In this document: positions 33,986 through 42,965 of the stretch, in pieces | How positions within the stretch are numbered: position 1 is the stretch's first letter | Layout: the number at the start of each line of letters is the position of its first letter | NCBI GenBank assembly: GCA_934394595.1 | Contig: CAKRRX010000001.1 | Span: 1 to 64,000 of the forward strand | Source of the DNA: an uncultured Blautia sp. | GTDB taxonomy: Bacteria > Bacillota > Clostridia > Lachnospirales > Lachnospiraceae | Direction of reading: 5' to 3' | Length of the DNA stretch: 64,000 nt | Notes under the pieces: model-generated | Database searches by the model: none | Told to the model about the DNA's origin: nothing | The model's input: the letters and a program-made list of their open reading frames with translations, nothing else | Translations under genes and position numbers: made by a program

Positions 33986-35797
33986 TTAACGTTCGTACAG
34001 AACCGCAGGCATGGAAATAGTAATTTTGGTTCCTTTTCCCTCTTCACTTTCCACAGACATGCCGTAATTTTCCCCATAGATATGCTGAATGCGGTTATAT
34101 ACATTGGCAATTCCGATCTTACGCATTCCATCTCTGTTGATGTTGTCTTCAGACAAAAGCTCCTTCACCTTCTCTTCCGACATTCCAGCTCCGTTGTCTT
34201 CAATGATAATTTTCAAAGTATTATTTTCTTTAAATGCATTTATATACAGATTTCCACCCTCAGACTTTCGCGCAAGACCATGGTAGATGGCATTTTCCAC
34301 AATTGGCTGGATAAATACATTTGGCACTGCCAGATCCAGCACGTCTGCATTCACCTGATACTTTACATGAATAATCCCCGGATACCGTACCTCCTGAAGG
34401 GTGATATAATTTCGCACATTGTTCATCTCCTGGCGCAGCGGAACAAAAATGCTGTCCTTATCCATACGCAGAGTATCCTGCAAAAGGGAGATAAAAGCAT
34501 TTGTGTAAGTGATGATATCTTCATTTTTCTTCAGCTTGGCCATATATACAATACAGTTTAAGGTATTATAAATAAAATGGGGATTAATCTGAAGCATCAG
34601 ACGATTGATTTCATTTTCCTTTTCCCTTCGCTCATAGGCTATAGATTCTTCCAGAAGTTGTCGGATATTAACTACCATCTCATTAAAGGTATCTCCCAGA
34701 AGCATGAACTCATCATCGCTTTTGATATCCAACTGAATATCTAAATTTCCATCAGCTACATCATTGGCGGCCTGAGTGAGAATCGCCACAGGTTTTGTGT
34801 AATGCCATACTACAAAATACAGACCTCCACACATAATAATGATCTGCAAAATGATAAAGAATACCAGCAGTTCCAGAATTGGCCTGATCTTATTTTCAAT
34901 AAATTTTGAGGGAACTTCTGTTACCAGCATCCATCCATAAGACAGATTTTGTGTAGACAAAACCACATTGCCCTCTTTCAGGGTATAATTTTCTCCTCCA
35001 TAAGACAGAATCTGATCATAGTTTTCAGACAGAATGGAGCCTGCCAGGATTTCCCCGTCTCCATTGTACAGCGTGATTCCCTCTGGGCTTCCACTTTTGG
35101 AATCGGCATGTAAAATGGATTCCAGATTGATATGCATTATAATGTAACCCAGTGTATTTTGCAGGTTTGCCAGATCTTTAAAGGAAATAATATAACTGAT
35201 CACCTGTTCATGAGCCTGTCCCTGTTCATTGTAGTAATCATGGATTCTGGAATACCCCATACTTTCCTTTTTATCTTTCCACTGACTGAACCAATCAGAT
35301 TGCTCCAGCTCATACAGATTTTCCGTATTGTTACTGGAATAACCAGTTCCATTTTCTGTGATAATCTGGATATCTTCACAGTAGGGCAGCATCATTACAT
35401 AGGAGCTTAAGATGGTTCGCATCTCTTTTTTGCGCACAAGCTGTTCAAAATATGTACCTTCTTTTTCCATGCGTACGTTTTCCTGTACATCACTGGCAAT
35501 GGCAATACTCTGTGCTGTCATCTTCAAGGTATCCTGTATGTAAGAAATGTGATCTGCACTTTGTTCCAACGCCTGTCTCTGATCCTGTATGATCTGATTT
35601 CGCAGTATCCTGGAGGAATACTGATACAGAATAATCCCAAAAACAATAAAGCAAATGGTAATCACTATTCCGAAAGTAATAGACAGCTTAAACAAAAATG
35701 ATCTGTTTTTATGCCAGAAATTTGAAATTTTCTTTTTTATTTTATCCAAATCTTCTCTTTTCCTTTCCCACAAATTTTCCAGATAAATACACTCCAT
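33986..35797 (-). CDS. YesM-type sensor histidine kinase
   Basis: 603 residues. Membrane segments lie at about 35-57 and 296-318, with an extracellular Cache-like sensor domain between them, then a HAMP linker (about 318-372), a His_kinase domain with LMLQINPHFIYNTLNCIV (phosphoacceptor His), and an ATPase domain with IVENAIYHGL and IEDNGAGMS. It would sense an extracellular sugar and phosphorylate the YesN regulator. The start is uncertain: ATG 35797 has no ribosome site, while TTG 35749 has AAAGGA nearby. It is the first gene before the binding protein, separated by 199 bases that hold a new promoter. Confidence 0.92.
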   Translation of the reverse strand: MECIYLENLWERKREDLDKIKKKISNFWHKNRSFLFKLSITFGIVITICFIVFGIILYQYSSRILRNQIIQDQRQALEQSADHISYIQDTLKMTAQSIAIASDVQENVRMEKEGTYFEQLVRKKEMRTILSSYVMMLPYCEDIQIITENGTGYSSNNTENLYELEQSDWFSQWKDKKESMGYSRIHDYYNEQGQAHEQVISYIISFKDLANLQNTLGYIIMHINLESILHADSKSGSPEGITLYNGDGEILAGSILSENYDQILSYGGENYTLKEGNVVLSTQNLSYGWMLVTEVPSKFIENKIRPILELLVFFIILQIIIMCGGLYFVVWHYTKPVAILTQAANDVADGNLDIQLDIKSDDEFMLLGDTFNEMVVNIRQLLEESIAYERREKENEINRLMLQINPHFIYNTLNCIVYMAKLKKNEDIITYTNAFISLLQDTLRMDKDSIFVPLRQEMNNVRNYITLQEVRYPGIIHVKYQVNADVLDLAVPNVFIQPIVENAIYHGLARKSEGGNLYINAFKENNTLKIIIEDNGAGMSEEKVKELLSEDNINRDGMRKIGIANVYNRIQHIYGENYGMSVESEEGKGTKITISMPAVLYER

Positions 35798-35981
35798 TTT
35801 TATAATATCTGTCTTCTACCGCATATTGCACAGTCCGGAGTGTACTTCTTCTTTATTTTATCTGTATCCACACAGAATCACAAGCAGGTTTTTCGAACAG
35901 AAAACTGATTTTCGCATTTTTATAATTGCAGGAATTCCCATCCGTTCATAAAAATACAAGACTGAAAAAAATTTTTCACCA

Positions 35982-35988
35982 CATACTA
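35982..35988 (+). promoter_or_regulatory. Possible sigma-F/G -10 element of spoIVB
   Basis: CATACTA matches the forespore sigma-G/F -10 and stands about 38 bases before the spoIVB start. I could not identify a convincing -35, so this rests on one motif plus gene identity. Confidence 0.35.
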
Positions 35989-36026
35989 AAAAGGAATCAC
36001 AAACAAAAGAAAAGGATGTGGTGAAT

Positions 36027-37226
36027 ATGAACCGAAAGAAAAAATATAGAAGCTTTGTCCTACTCTGTCTTATTTTGGATCTGCTGGCCATGGTATTTCT
36101 GGGATATCGTTACCTGGACCGGAAAATCCCTGATGAAATACACGTTGACCGAAGCTTGGGACTGGATTTGTCCCAGCTTTCCCAAATGCCTTTTGTATCC
36201 TTTGAGGATGCCATCACAGTATCTGGCGAAGGAACTTATCAGCTGCCCTGCAAACTATTTGGAAAAATTCCTTTCAAGGAAATAAAGGTGACACCTTGTG
36301 AGACTGACAGCATTCTGGTAAGCGGCAGTACAGTAGGCATTTACATGGAAACAGCAGGAGTACTTGTGATCGACACCGGGGAAATCCGCTGCCAGGATGG
36401 AGAGGTCAAAGAGCCTGCACAAAATATCCTGAAGCCTGGTGATTATATTATTTCCTTTAATCAGCAGAAAATTTCCTGCAAACAGGATCTGATCGAGAAT
36501 CTGGAAACCATAAACTCTGAAGCTGTGACTCTTCTGATAAAACGGGAAGACAAAGCAATTCCTGTTTCTCTTTCCCCTGTGCAGGATTCTTCTGGAAAAT
36601 ATAAGCTGGGAATCTGGGTCCGAGACGACACCCAGGGAATCGGTACACTTACCTATGTCACCCAATCTGGAAAATTTGGCGCTCTGGGCCATGGAATCAG
36701 TGATGTGGATACCGGAGATCTGCTTTCTATCAAGGGTGGAAATCTATACTGTGCCCAGATCCTGGGAGTGCAAAAAGGAGAAAAGGGAATTCCCGGAGAG
36801 CTTTCCGGGCTGATCCGCTATCGAAATGACAATGTGATCGGTACCATAAATGAAAACAGCAAAAATGGAATTTATGGAAAATATACAGAAAATTCCACAG
36901 ACAGTGTGTTTCTAAAACAAATGCCTGTAGGTTATAAACAGGACCTGAAAATCGGTCCCGCTTCTGTTTTGTGTAATGTTGGAGATGGGGTAAAAGAATA
37001 TGGTGCAGAGATTACCAGAATTGATATGAACCACGAAGACAATAATAAGAGCTTCGTGATCCGTATCACAGACCCTGAGCTTCTTGATGTCACAGGGGGC
37101 ATTGTACAGGGCATGTCAGGCAGCCCGGTGCTGCAGAACGGCAAGGTAGTGGGCGCTGTAACCCACGTATTTGTCCAGGATGCCACCAGTGGATATGGGA
37201 TATTTATTGAGAATATGCTGGAATGA
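36027..37226 (+). CDS. spoIVB: SpoIVB peptidase (S55)
   Basis: About 400 residues. An N-terminal membrane segment (about 10-28), a PDZ domain (about 105-180, with ILKPGDYIISFNQQKI), then the S55 serine peptidase domain with catalytic His in GALGHGISD and Ser in MSGSPVLQNGKVVGAVTHVF. In sporulation it is made in the forespore and secreted into the intermembrane space, where it starts pro-sigma-K processing. ATG 36027 is chosen because AAAGGA sits ten bases upstream; GTG 36018 and 36021 are alternatives. In Bacillus it lies between recN and spo0A in the same direction; here it is on the opposite strand, separated from recN by one gene. Confidence 0.96.
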   Translation: MNRKKKYRSFVLLCLILDLLAMVFLGYRYLDRKIPDEIHVDRSLGLDLSQLSQMPFVSFEDAITVSGEGTYQLPCKLFGKIPFKEIKVTPCETDSILVSGSTVGIYMETAGVLVIDTGEIRCQDGEVKEPAQNILKPGDYIISFNQQKISCKQDLIENLETINSEAVTLLIKREDKAIPVSLSPVQDSSGKYKLGIWVRDDTQGIGTLTYVTQSGKFGALGHGISDVDTGDLLSIKGGNLYCAQILGVQKGEKGIPGELSGLIRYRNDNVIGTINENSKNGIYGKYTENSTDSVFLKQMPVGYKQDLKIGPASVLCNVGDGVKEYGAEITRIDMNHEDNNKSFVIRITDPELLDVTGGIVQGMSGSPVLQNGKVVGAVTHVFVQDATSGYGIFIENMLE

Positions 37227-37259
37227 TTCGAATTTTATAGGAAACCTACGAAATTCGAA
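37227..37259. other. Long hairpin directly after the spoIVB stop
   Basis: TTCGAATTT (37227-37235) pairs with AAATTCGAA (37251-37259), with an inner TAGG/CCTA stem. No T run follows on the plus strand, so if it terminates transcription it is not a standard intrinsic terminator. Confidence 0.5.
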
Positions 37260-37363
37260 CAACTTTCAGCAAACAAAGGACTTATAATAATGTTTAAATA
37301 AACTACAGGACTATGTCAAACTTATCAAATAATATTCCCATGAAAAGGAGAACCTGCCACAAT

Positions 37364-38890
37364 ATGAACACACAATTAAAAACAGCCCTTTTATTTCAGA
37401 ATCACATGGTTTTACAGCGCCGAAAACCAATATGCATATGGGGGACTGGGCCCACTGGAAAACAAGTAAAAGTTACTTTTCGTAATATCACTGTCTCTAC
37501 TCTCATAAAAAATGGAAACTGGATTGTCTGGCTTCCTTCAATGGAAGCAGGAATCGGTGATACCATGAACATTGCTTGTGAAAAAAGTATCATCACATTA
37601 AAAGAAATATCTGTTGGAGAAGTATGGCTGGCCGGTGGACAATCTAATATGGAATTTTTATTAAAGTATGATGTTGGATATACACAGGCTTTATCAGATG
37701 GCGAAAACAGTCAAATATATTTTTTTGATTATCCAGAAGTTTCTTATGAGGGACAACTGGCAAAACAAGATTATTCTTACGCTGGTTTCTGGCGTCCCTG
37801 CAAAGGCGAACATTTAAAATATTACAGTGCTGTTGCATACTATTTTGCACAAAAACTGCAAAAAAAATATCAGATTCCCATTGGAATTATCGGATGCAAT
37901 TGGGGCGGAACAACCGCTTCCTGTTGGATGTCAAAAGAATTTTTAGAAAACACTCCAGGCAGTGTATGGCTGGATGAGTATGAAAATGAAATAAAAGCTT
38001 TGAATCTGACTGCATATGATAAGAACTTTGAACACTCTCCTTTTTCCTACGTACAGGATCCATGTATCCATCCAAATCCAATTAATGATCAATTGTTAAC
38101 AGGCCTAACCAAAGAAGAAATGAGAAAAGCCATTCAATCTGACAGTTTTCAGCAGCCCCTTCCTGAAATAGGACCCAAAAGCCCCTGGCGTCCCTGTGGT
38201 TTATACCATTCCATGTTAAAGCAGATAGCACCTTACTCCATCTCCGGAGTAATCTGGTACCAAGGAGAATCGGATGATATCCATGCAGAGGTGTATGATT
38301 CTGTTCTAAGCCAGATGATTAAGTGTTGGAGGGCTCTCTGGAAAGAAGAACTTCCTTTTCTGCTTTGTCAGCTAGCCCCTCTGGGATTGTGGTTTCCCGG
38401 TTCCTATCATCGCTATTCTGAAATTCGACAGAAACAGGAACTTGTAGCCGACACCGTACCTCAAACATGGCTTACTACAACAGGAGATGCTGGATTAGAA
38501 TGGGATATACATCCAAAAAATAAACGTCCCATTGGCGAGCGTCTTGCATTGCTGGCCATGGGACATATTTATCAAGAAAACATACTCTGTGATCCTCCAA
38601 GATGTACTGCCACAAGCATAAAAGATGGAAATTTATATCTCTTTTTTGACAACGTTGGGAATCACTTTCTTTTACACGGAAAAAATATCAATACTCTGAC
38701 ACTATTCTGCGATGGAAAAAAAGTGGATTATATATTCCGCCTCACACAGAACATAATTATACTGGAAAATCCTCGGATATGTCAGGCTCACACAGTAGAG
38801 ATCCAGTTTGGCATCGGAAACTATTTCGAAATCAATCTCTATAACGAAGCTGAAATTCCGGTAAGGCCATTTAAAATAACGATACGCTGA
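37364..38890 (+). CDS. Sialate O-acetylesterase-like SGNH hydrolase
   Basis: 508 residues from ATG 37364. A beta-rich N-terminus with MVLQRRKPICIWGTGP is followed by an SGNH hydrolase core: VWLAGGQSNMEF (nucleophile Ser), SGVIWYQGESDD, and the Asp-x-x-His of DIHPKNKRP. This matches the DUF303/SASA family that removes O-acetyl groups from sialic acid or plant glycans. No signal peptide is seen. The start is uncertain: AAGGAG is 13 bases upstream of 37364, and ATG 37313 or 37340 are alternatives. The gene is clearly more AT-rich, with more AT-ending codons than its neighbours, and may be a recent arrival. Confidence 0.86.
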   Translation: MNTQLKTALLFQNHMVLQRRKPICIWGTGPTGKQVKVTFRNITVSTLIKNGNWIVWLPSMEAGIGDTMNIACEKSIITLKEISVGEVWLAGGQSNMEFLLKYDVGYTQALSDGENSQIYFFDYPEVSYEGQLAKQDYSYAGFWRPCKGEHLKYYSAVAYYFAQKLQKKYQIPIGIIGCNWGGTTASCWMSKEFLENTPGSVWLDEYENEIKALNLTAYDKNFEHSPFSYVQDPCIHPNPINDQLLTGLTKEEMRKAIQSDSFQQPLPEIGPKSPWRPCGLYHSMLKQIAPYSISGVIWYQGESDDIHAEVYDSVLSQMIKCWRALWKEELPFLLCQLAPLGLWFPGSYHRYSEIRQKQELVADTVPQTWLTTTGDAGLEWDIHPKNKRPIGERLALLAMGHIYQENILCDPPRCTATSIKDGNLYLFFDNVGNHFLLHGKNINTLTLFCDGKKVDYIFRLTQNIIILENPRICQAHTVEIQFGIGNYFEINLYNEAEIPVRPFKITIR

Positions 38891-38991
38891 AAACAGTTTC
38901 CACCTGAACTGCTGCTTTATTCAGCCTGCAGACCATAACGTTTTCAAATTCCGGTCTGACTACAATGAATTTCAATTCCATTTACAGGCTT

Positions 38992-40680
38992 TTAACAGCT
39001 CATCTTCCCTTTATAATCCTGTGCCAGCTTCTTCATTTCCCTGGCATTTTCCAGAACAGCTCCTGTGATCTGGGCACCGCCAAGAAGGCGGGCAAGCTCT
39101 TTTACCGAAGCCTCCTGATCCAGGGTATGTATCTGCGTGGTGGTCTCAGTACCCTCCACATGCTTTTCAATCTCGAAATGGGAATCTGCCATTGCCGCGA
39201 TCTGAGGCAGATGGGTAATGCACAACACCTGATGGTGATGACCGATCACGGCCATTTTCTCGGAAACCTTCTGTGCAGTACGACCGCTGATACCGGTATC
39301 GATCTCATCAAAGATCAAAGTCTCGATCTGATCCCGGTCTGCCAGGATTGCCTTTAGCGCAAGCATGATTCTGGACAGCTCACCGCCGGATACGATTTTT
39401 CCAAGAGGCTTCAGACTCTCCCCGGGATTGGTGGAAATTTCATATTCGATCTCATCAAACCCATTTTCAGAAAAACTCTTTTTCTGCCGGAATGTAATGG
39501 CAAACTGCACATCCAGGAAATTCAGATCCTTCAGACCCTGGATCACCTTTTCTTCCAGCTGCCTGCTGTATTCTTTTCGAACTGCTGAAAGCCCCTTGCA
39601 GGCTTTTTCCAGTTCCTTCTGGGAAATGGCAAGTTCCTCCTTTGCCGCCTGGAAAATTTCTTCATATTTCTGAAGCTTATCCAGTTTCTCCTGCTGTTTT
39701 TTCTGGTAACTCAGAATTTCTTCTATTCTCTGTCCATATTTGGCTTTCAGACCATTGATCTGATCCAAACGGCGCTCTGTCTCATAAAAAACGGATTCGT
39801 CAAAGGTCATATCGTCCATATATGAGGACAGTTCTCTGTTAAAGTCATTTAACAGACCATCTACCTCCCCAAGGGTCTGGGAAAGAGATTCCAGCTGTTC
39901 ATCGTACTCAGTCACCCTGGACAGTTCCCGAAGTGCCTCTCCCACAGCTTCCCCTGCTCCCTGGCCCTCATATCCGGTAAGGGAGTGGGCCATCTGCAGG
40001 GAATCTATGATCCTGCGCCCATTGGATAATTTTCGATACTGTTTTTCCAGTTCTTCGTCCTCCCCGGATACAAGAGCTGCCTTTTCAATCTCATTGATCT
40101 CAAATTCCAGGAAAGCCATCTCACGGTTCTTCTGCTCCTCATCCATGTCCAGCTCTTTTAGCCTGGCCTGACATTTCTTATATTCCTGATAAGCAGCTTT
40201 TACCAGTTCCTTTTCCGGAAGGATTTTTTCTCTTCCGTAGGCATCCAGAATTTCCAGCTGCTTTTCTTCATAAAGAAGGGACTGATGCTCATGCTGTCCG
40301 TGAATGTCCAGAAGACAGGCTGCGGCAGCTTTCATCTGTCCTACCGTGCTTGTCTCCCCATTTATCTTATTAATGCTCCTTCCATCCATGATTTTCCGGG
40401 ACAGCAGTACCTGTCCGTCCTCCGGATAAATATCAAGGGCAGCAAGAGCCTCTTTTGCTTTCGTATTTTCCACCTGGAATAAAAGCTCTACCAGCGCATA
40501 GGAAGCATTTTCCCGGATCATACTTCTGGATGTCTTCCCTCCCAGGATCAATTGCATGGAACCAAGCAGGATGGATTTACCGGCACCGGTCTCACCGGTG
40601 AGGATATTCAGTCCCGGCCCAAATTCCACTTCAATTTCATCTATGAGTGCAAGGTTCTTCACATGTAAATGTACTAACAA
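38992..40680 (-). CDS. recN: DNA repair protein RecN
   Basis: 563 residues from a TTG start, an SMC-like ATPase. Walker A is LTGETGAGKSILL, a long coiled coil lies between, and the C-terminal part carries SGGELSRIMLALKAI and LIFDEIDTGISGRTAQ, then ITHLPQIAAMADSHF. It assembles at double-strand breaks. No ATG fits: TTG 40678-40680 has GGAGG eight bases upstream and gives an N-terminus (VHLHVKNLALIDEI) that aligns with known RecN; the longer frame would overlap argR. The ribosome site lies in the argR stop region, so translation is coupled. Lies in the argR-recN order typical of Firmicutes. Confidence 0.96.
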   Translation of the reverse strand: MLVHLHVKNLALIDEIEVEFGPGLNILTGETGAGKSILLGSMQLILGGKTSRSMIRENASYALVELLFQVENTKAKEALAALDIYPEDGQVLLSRKIMDGRSINKINGETSTVGQMKAAAACLLDIHGQHEHQSLLYEEKQLEILDAYGREKILPEKELVKAAYQEYKKCQARLKELDMDEEQKNREMAFLEFEINEIEKAALVSGEDEELEKQYRKLSNGRRIIDSLQMAHSLTGYEGQGAGEAVGEALRELSRVTEYDEQLESLSQTLGEVDGLLNDFNRELSSYMDDMTFDESVFYETERRLDQINGLKAKYGQRIEEILSYQKKQQEKLDKLQKYEEIFQAAKEELAISQKELEKACKGLSAVRKEYSRQLEEKVIQGLKDLNFLDVQFAITFRQKKSFSENGFDEIEYEISTNPGESLKPLGKIVSGGELSRIMLALKAILADRDQIETLIFDEIDTGISGRTAQKVSEKMAVIGHHHQVLCITHLPQIAAMADSHFEIEKHVEGTETTTQIHTLDQEASVKELARLLGGAQITGAVLENAREMKKLAQDYKGKMSC

Positions 40681-40685
40681 TGCAT

Positions 40686-41141
40686 TCACCTCCGATTTAA
40701 AATGCCACTTAATTTCTCCATGACCCCTTCTGCAAGCTCTGAGCTTTTGCAGGCACATATAATAGTGTCATCTCCTGCAATACATCCCAGTATTTCAGGC
40801 CATTTTAAAGCATCAAGGGCAGTAGCCACCCCCATTGCCATTCCAATCACCGTCTTGATCACCACCAGATTCTGTCCCACATCAATGGATACCACGGCAT
40901 CATTTAACACTCTGGTATACTGATCTCCCAGACGGGGCTGAGTATCCTGAAGGATCGCATAACGGGATTTTCCATCCTTTCCTGCTACCTTTGTCATTTT
41001 CAGGGCGCGGATATCCCGTGAAACTGTTGCCTGGGTCACCTTAAATCCTGCAGCATTCAGTCTTGCAGCAAGTTCTTCCTGTGTATCTATATCATACTTC
41101 TGGATCAGTTCAATAATCTTTTCATGTCTCGCTAACTTCAC
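40686..41141 (-). CDS. argR: Arginine repressor
   Basis: 151 residues. The N-terminal winged helix contains TQEELAARLNAAGFKVTQATVSRDIRAL. The C-terminal hexamerisation and arginine-binding domain holds GCIAGDDTIICACKS, where the Asp-Asp pair binds arginine. It represses arginine biosynthesis and may activate catabolism when arginine is plentiful. It is also a structural member of the argR-recN cluster common in Firmicutes. Start ATG 41141. The stop lies 5 bases before the recN TTG. Confidence 0.97.
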   Translation of the reverse strand: MKLARHEKIIELIQKYDIDTQEELAARLNAAGFKVTQATVSRDIRALKMTKVAGKDGKSRYAILQDTQPRLGDQYTRVLNDAVVSIDVGQNLVVIKTVIGMAMGVATALDALKWPEILGCIAGDDTIICACKSSELAEGVMEKLSGILNRR

Positions 41142-41186
41142 GTTAAAACCTCCCTGTACAGGTTCTGGCCTCCTGTCATACCCTTC

Positions 41187-42065
41187 TCAGCTGTCCCGCA
41201 TCTTCTGACGCAGTACCTCTACAAAGCTCAGATGATTCAGTTTCAGTATCCTGGTCTTTACCTCTGCCTTGCGAATCACGATCCTATCCCCTGTAATCAT
41301 GGAAATTTCCGAATCTCCGTCAAAGGAAGCCAGCCCTTTTTCATAGTCCTGATGGCGTCCCTCTCCCATTTCCACTGTGATCACATCCTCTGCCGGAAAT
41401 ACAATGCTTCTGCTGTTTAAGGTATGAGGTGCAATAGGCGTCATAATGGTCATTTCACCACTTGGAGACACAATAGGACCCCCTACAGACAGACTGTACC
41501 CGGTAGAACCAGTAGGGGTGGAAATAATGATCCCGTCAGCATTATAGGAATTCAGATATTCATCATTGACAAAGTTCTTAAATCTTACCACTCGAAGAGG
41601 ACCTTCCCTGGCGATTACAATGTCATTCAGTGCAATATCCTCACCAATGATCTGATCACCACGGTACACCGTACCGGTGAGCATCATCCGTTCTTCCACC
41701 TCATAAATATCTGCAATCAGCTTATCCAGAGCCTGATACACAGATTGTCTGTCCACCTCTGCCAGATACCCCAGATTTCCAAGATTTACCCCCAGAAGAG
41801 GGATCTGGCTGCGCCTGTTATCCTTCGCAGCCTGAATATCCCTGGCAGCCTGAAGAAGAGTTCCATCCCCGCCAAGGACAATAACACACTGGGTTTCTTC
41901 CGGGATCTTTCTGGGATCTGTGTAATGAAATGGTCCTTCCTTTTGTCGCCCTGCAAGCTGAACTTCACACTCCCTGTTTCTTTTTTTCAGGTAATCCACT
42001 ACTTTTCCGGTAAATTCCAGATTCTTATCTTTTTCGTTATTGGTTATAATGTAAAAATGATCCAT
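41187..42065 (-). CDS. nadK: NAD kinase
   Basis: 292 residues. The NAD-kinase signature VIVLGGDGTLLQAARD is followed by LGVNLGNLGYLAEV, NSYNADGIIISTPTGSTGYSLSVGGPIV and the APHTLNSRSIVFP segment. It phosphorylates NAD to NADP with ATP, supplying reducing equivalents for biosynthesis. The start is ATG 42065 with AGGA seven bases upstream; GTG 42089 is possible but has a poorer site. It lies between tlyA and argR, a position usual in clostridia but not in B. subtilis. Confidence 0.97.
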   Translation of the reverse strand: MDHFYIITNNEKDKNLEFTGKVVDYLKKRNRECEVQLAGRQKEGPFHYTDPRKIPEETQCVIVLGGDGTLLQAARDIQAAKDNRRSQIPLLGVNLGNLGYLAEVDRQSVYQALDKLIADIYEVEERMMLTGTVYRGDQIIGEDIALNDIVIAREGPLRVVRFKNFVNDEYLNSYNADGIIISTPTGSTGYSLSVGGPIVSPSGEMTIMTPIAPHTLNSRSIVFPAEDVITVEMGEGRHQDYEKGLASFDGDSEISMITGDRIVIRKAEVKTRILKLNHLSFVEVLRQKMRDS

Positions 42066-42137
42066 AACATTTTCCTGTTTTACTGTCACAGCCCACCCTG
42101 CACCATGGTATTCAGATTCTTTGTGAACTGTAAGCTT

Positions 42138-42965
42138 TTATTTTGCTGCTGCCGATTTATCAAGGGCACCATGTGCCTGAGCCACAACCTCTTTTACATC
42201 CTCTTTCAGGCTGTCCGGCACCTGAGTATCCTCCGGTCTCTTTTTCAGATGGAGAAGATACTCGATATTTCCCTCCGGCCCTTTGATCGGGGAGAAAGAC
42301 AGGTGGCATGGCTCCAGAGCAATACTCATGGCATAGTCTCTGACCTTCTCAATAACCTCTTCATGAACTGCAGGATCGCGGACAACACCTTTTTTCCCCA
42401 CTTTTTCCCTGCCTGCCTCAAATTGTGGTTTGATCAGGCATACGATTTCTCCGTCCTCTGTAAGAAGATTTCTTACAGGAAGCAATACCTTGGTCAAAGA
42501 GATAAAGGACACATCAATGGAGGAAAATGCCGGTCTTTCTGCAATGTCCTCCGGTACCACATAGCGAATGTTTGTCTTTTCCATGCACACAACCCTGGGA
42601 TCATTTCGAAGCTTCCAGTCCAGCTGGCCGTACCCTACATCGATAGAATACACCTTAATTCCGCCATTTTGCAGCATGCAGTCTGTAAAGCCTCCTGTGG
42701 AAGCGCCCACATCCATACACACTTTTCCCTCCAAGGACACATCAAACTGGTTCATGGCCTTTTCCAGCTTCAGTCCGCCGCGGCTCACATAAGGAAGAGT
42801 GTTTCCCCTCACTTCGATTGCCACAGTCTCTGCAAACATGGAACCGGCTTTATCCTCTTTTTGTCCATCCACATAAACCTGTCCGGACATAATATATGCT
42901 TTTGCTTTTTCACGGGAAGGTGCAAGGGCACGTTCCACAAGCATCATATCCAATCTTTTTTTCAT
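42138..42965 (-). CDS. tlyA: TlyA-family rRNA (cytidine-2'-O)-methyltransferase
   Basis: 275 residues. An N-terminal S4 RNA-binding domain (about 1-60, KKRLDMMLVERALAPSREKAKAYIMSGQVYV) is followed by an FtsJ-like methyltransferase with the SAM loop CMDVGASTGGFTDCML and IDVGYGQLDWKLRNDPRV. It corresponds to Bacillus YqxC, often labelled hemolysin. It is predicted to methylate ribosomal RNA. Its ATG overlaps the dxs stop (ATGA), so the two are translationally coupled. Confidence 0.95.
   Translation of the reverse strand: MKKRLDMMLVERALAPSREKAKAYIMSGQVYVDGQKEDKAGSMFAETVAIEVRGNTLPYVSRGGLKLEKAMNQFDVSLEGKVCMDVGASTGGFTDCMLQNGGIKVYSIDVGYGQLDWKLRNDPRVVCMEKTNIRYVVPEDIAERPAFSSIDVSFISLTKVLLPVRNLLTEDGEIVCLIKPQFEAGREKVGKKGVVRDPAVHEEVIEKVRDYAMSIALEPCHLSFSPIKGPEGNIEYLLHLKKRPEDTQVPDSLKEDVKEVVAQAHGALDKSAAAK

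Noticed and set aside
38930-38960. Possible cre/LacI site AAAACGTT downstream of the acetylesterase gene
   Set aside because: The short match lies between convergent genes rather than near a promoter, so it is probably chance or part of a weak terminator.
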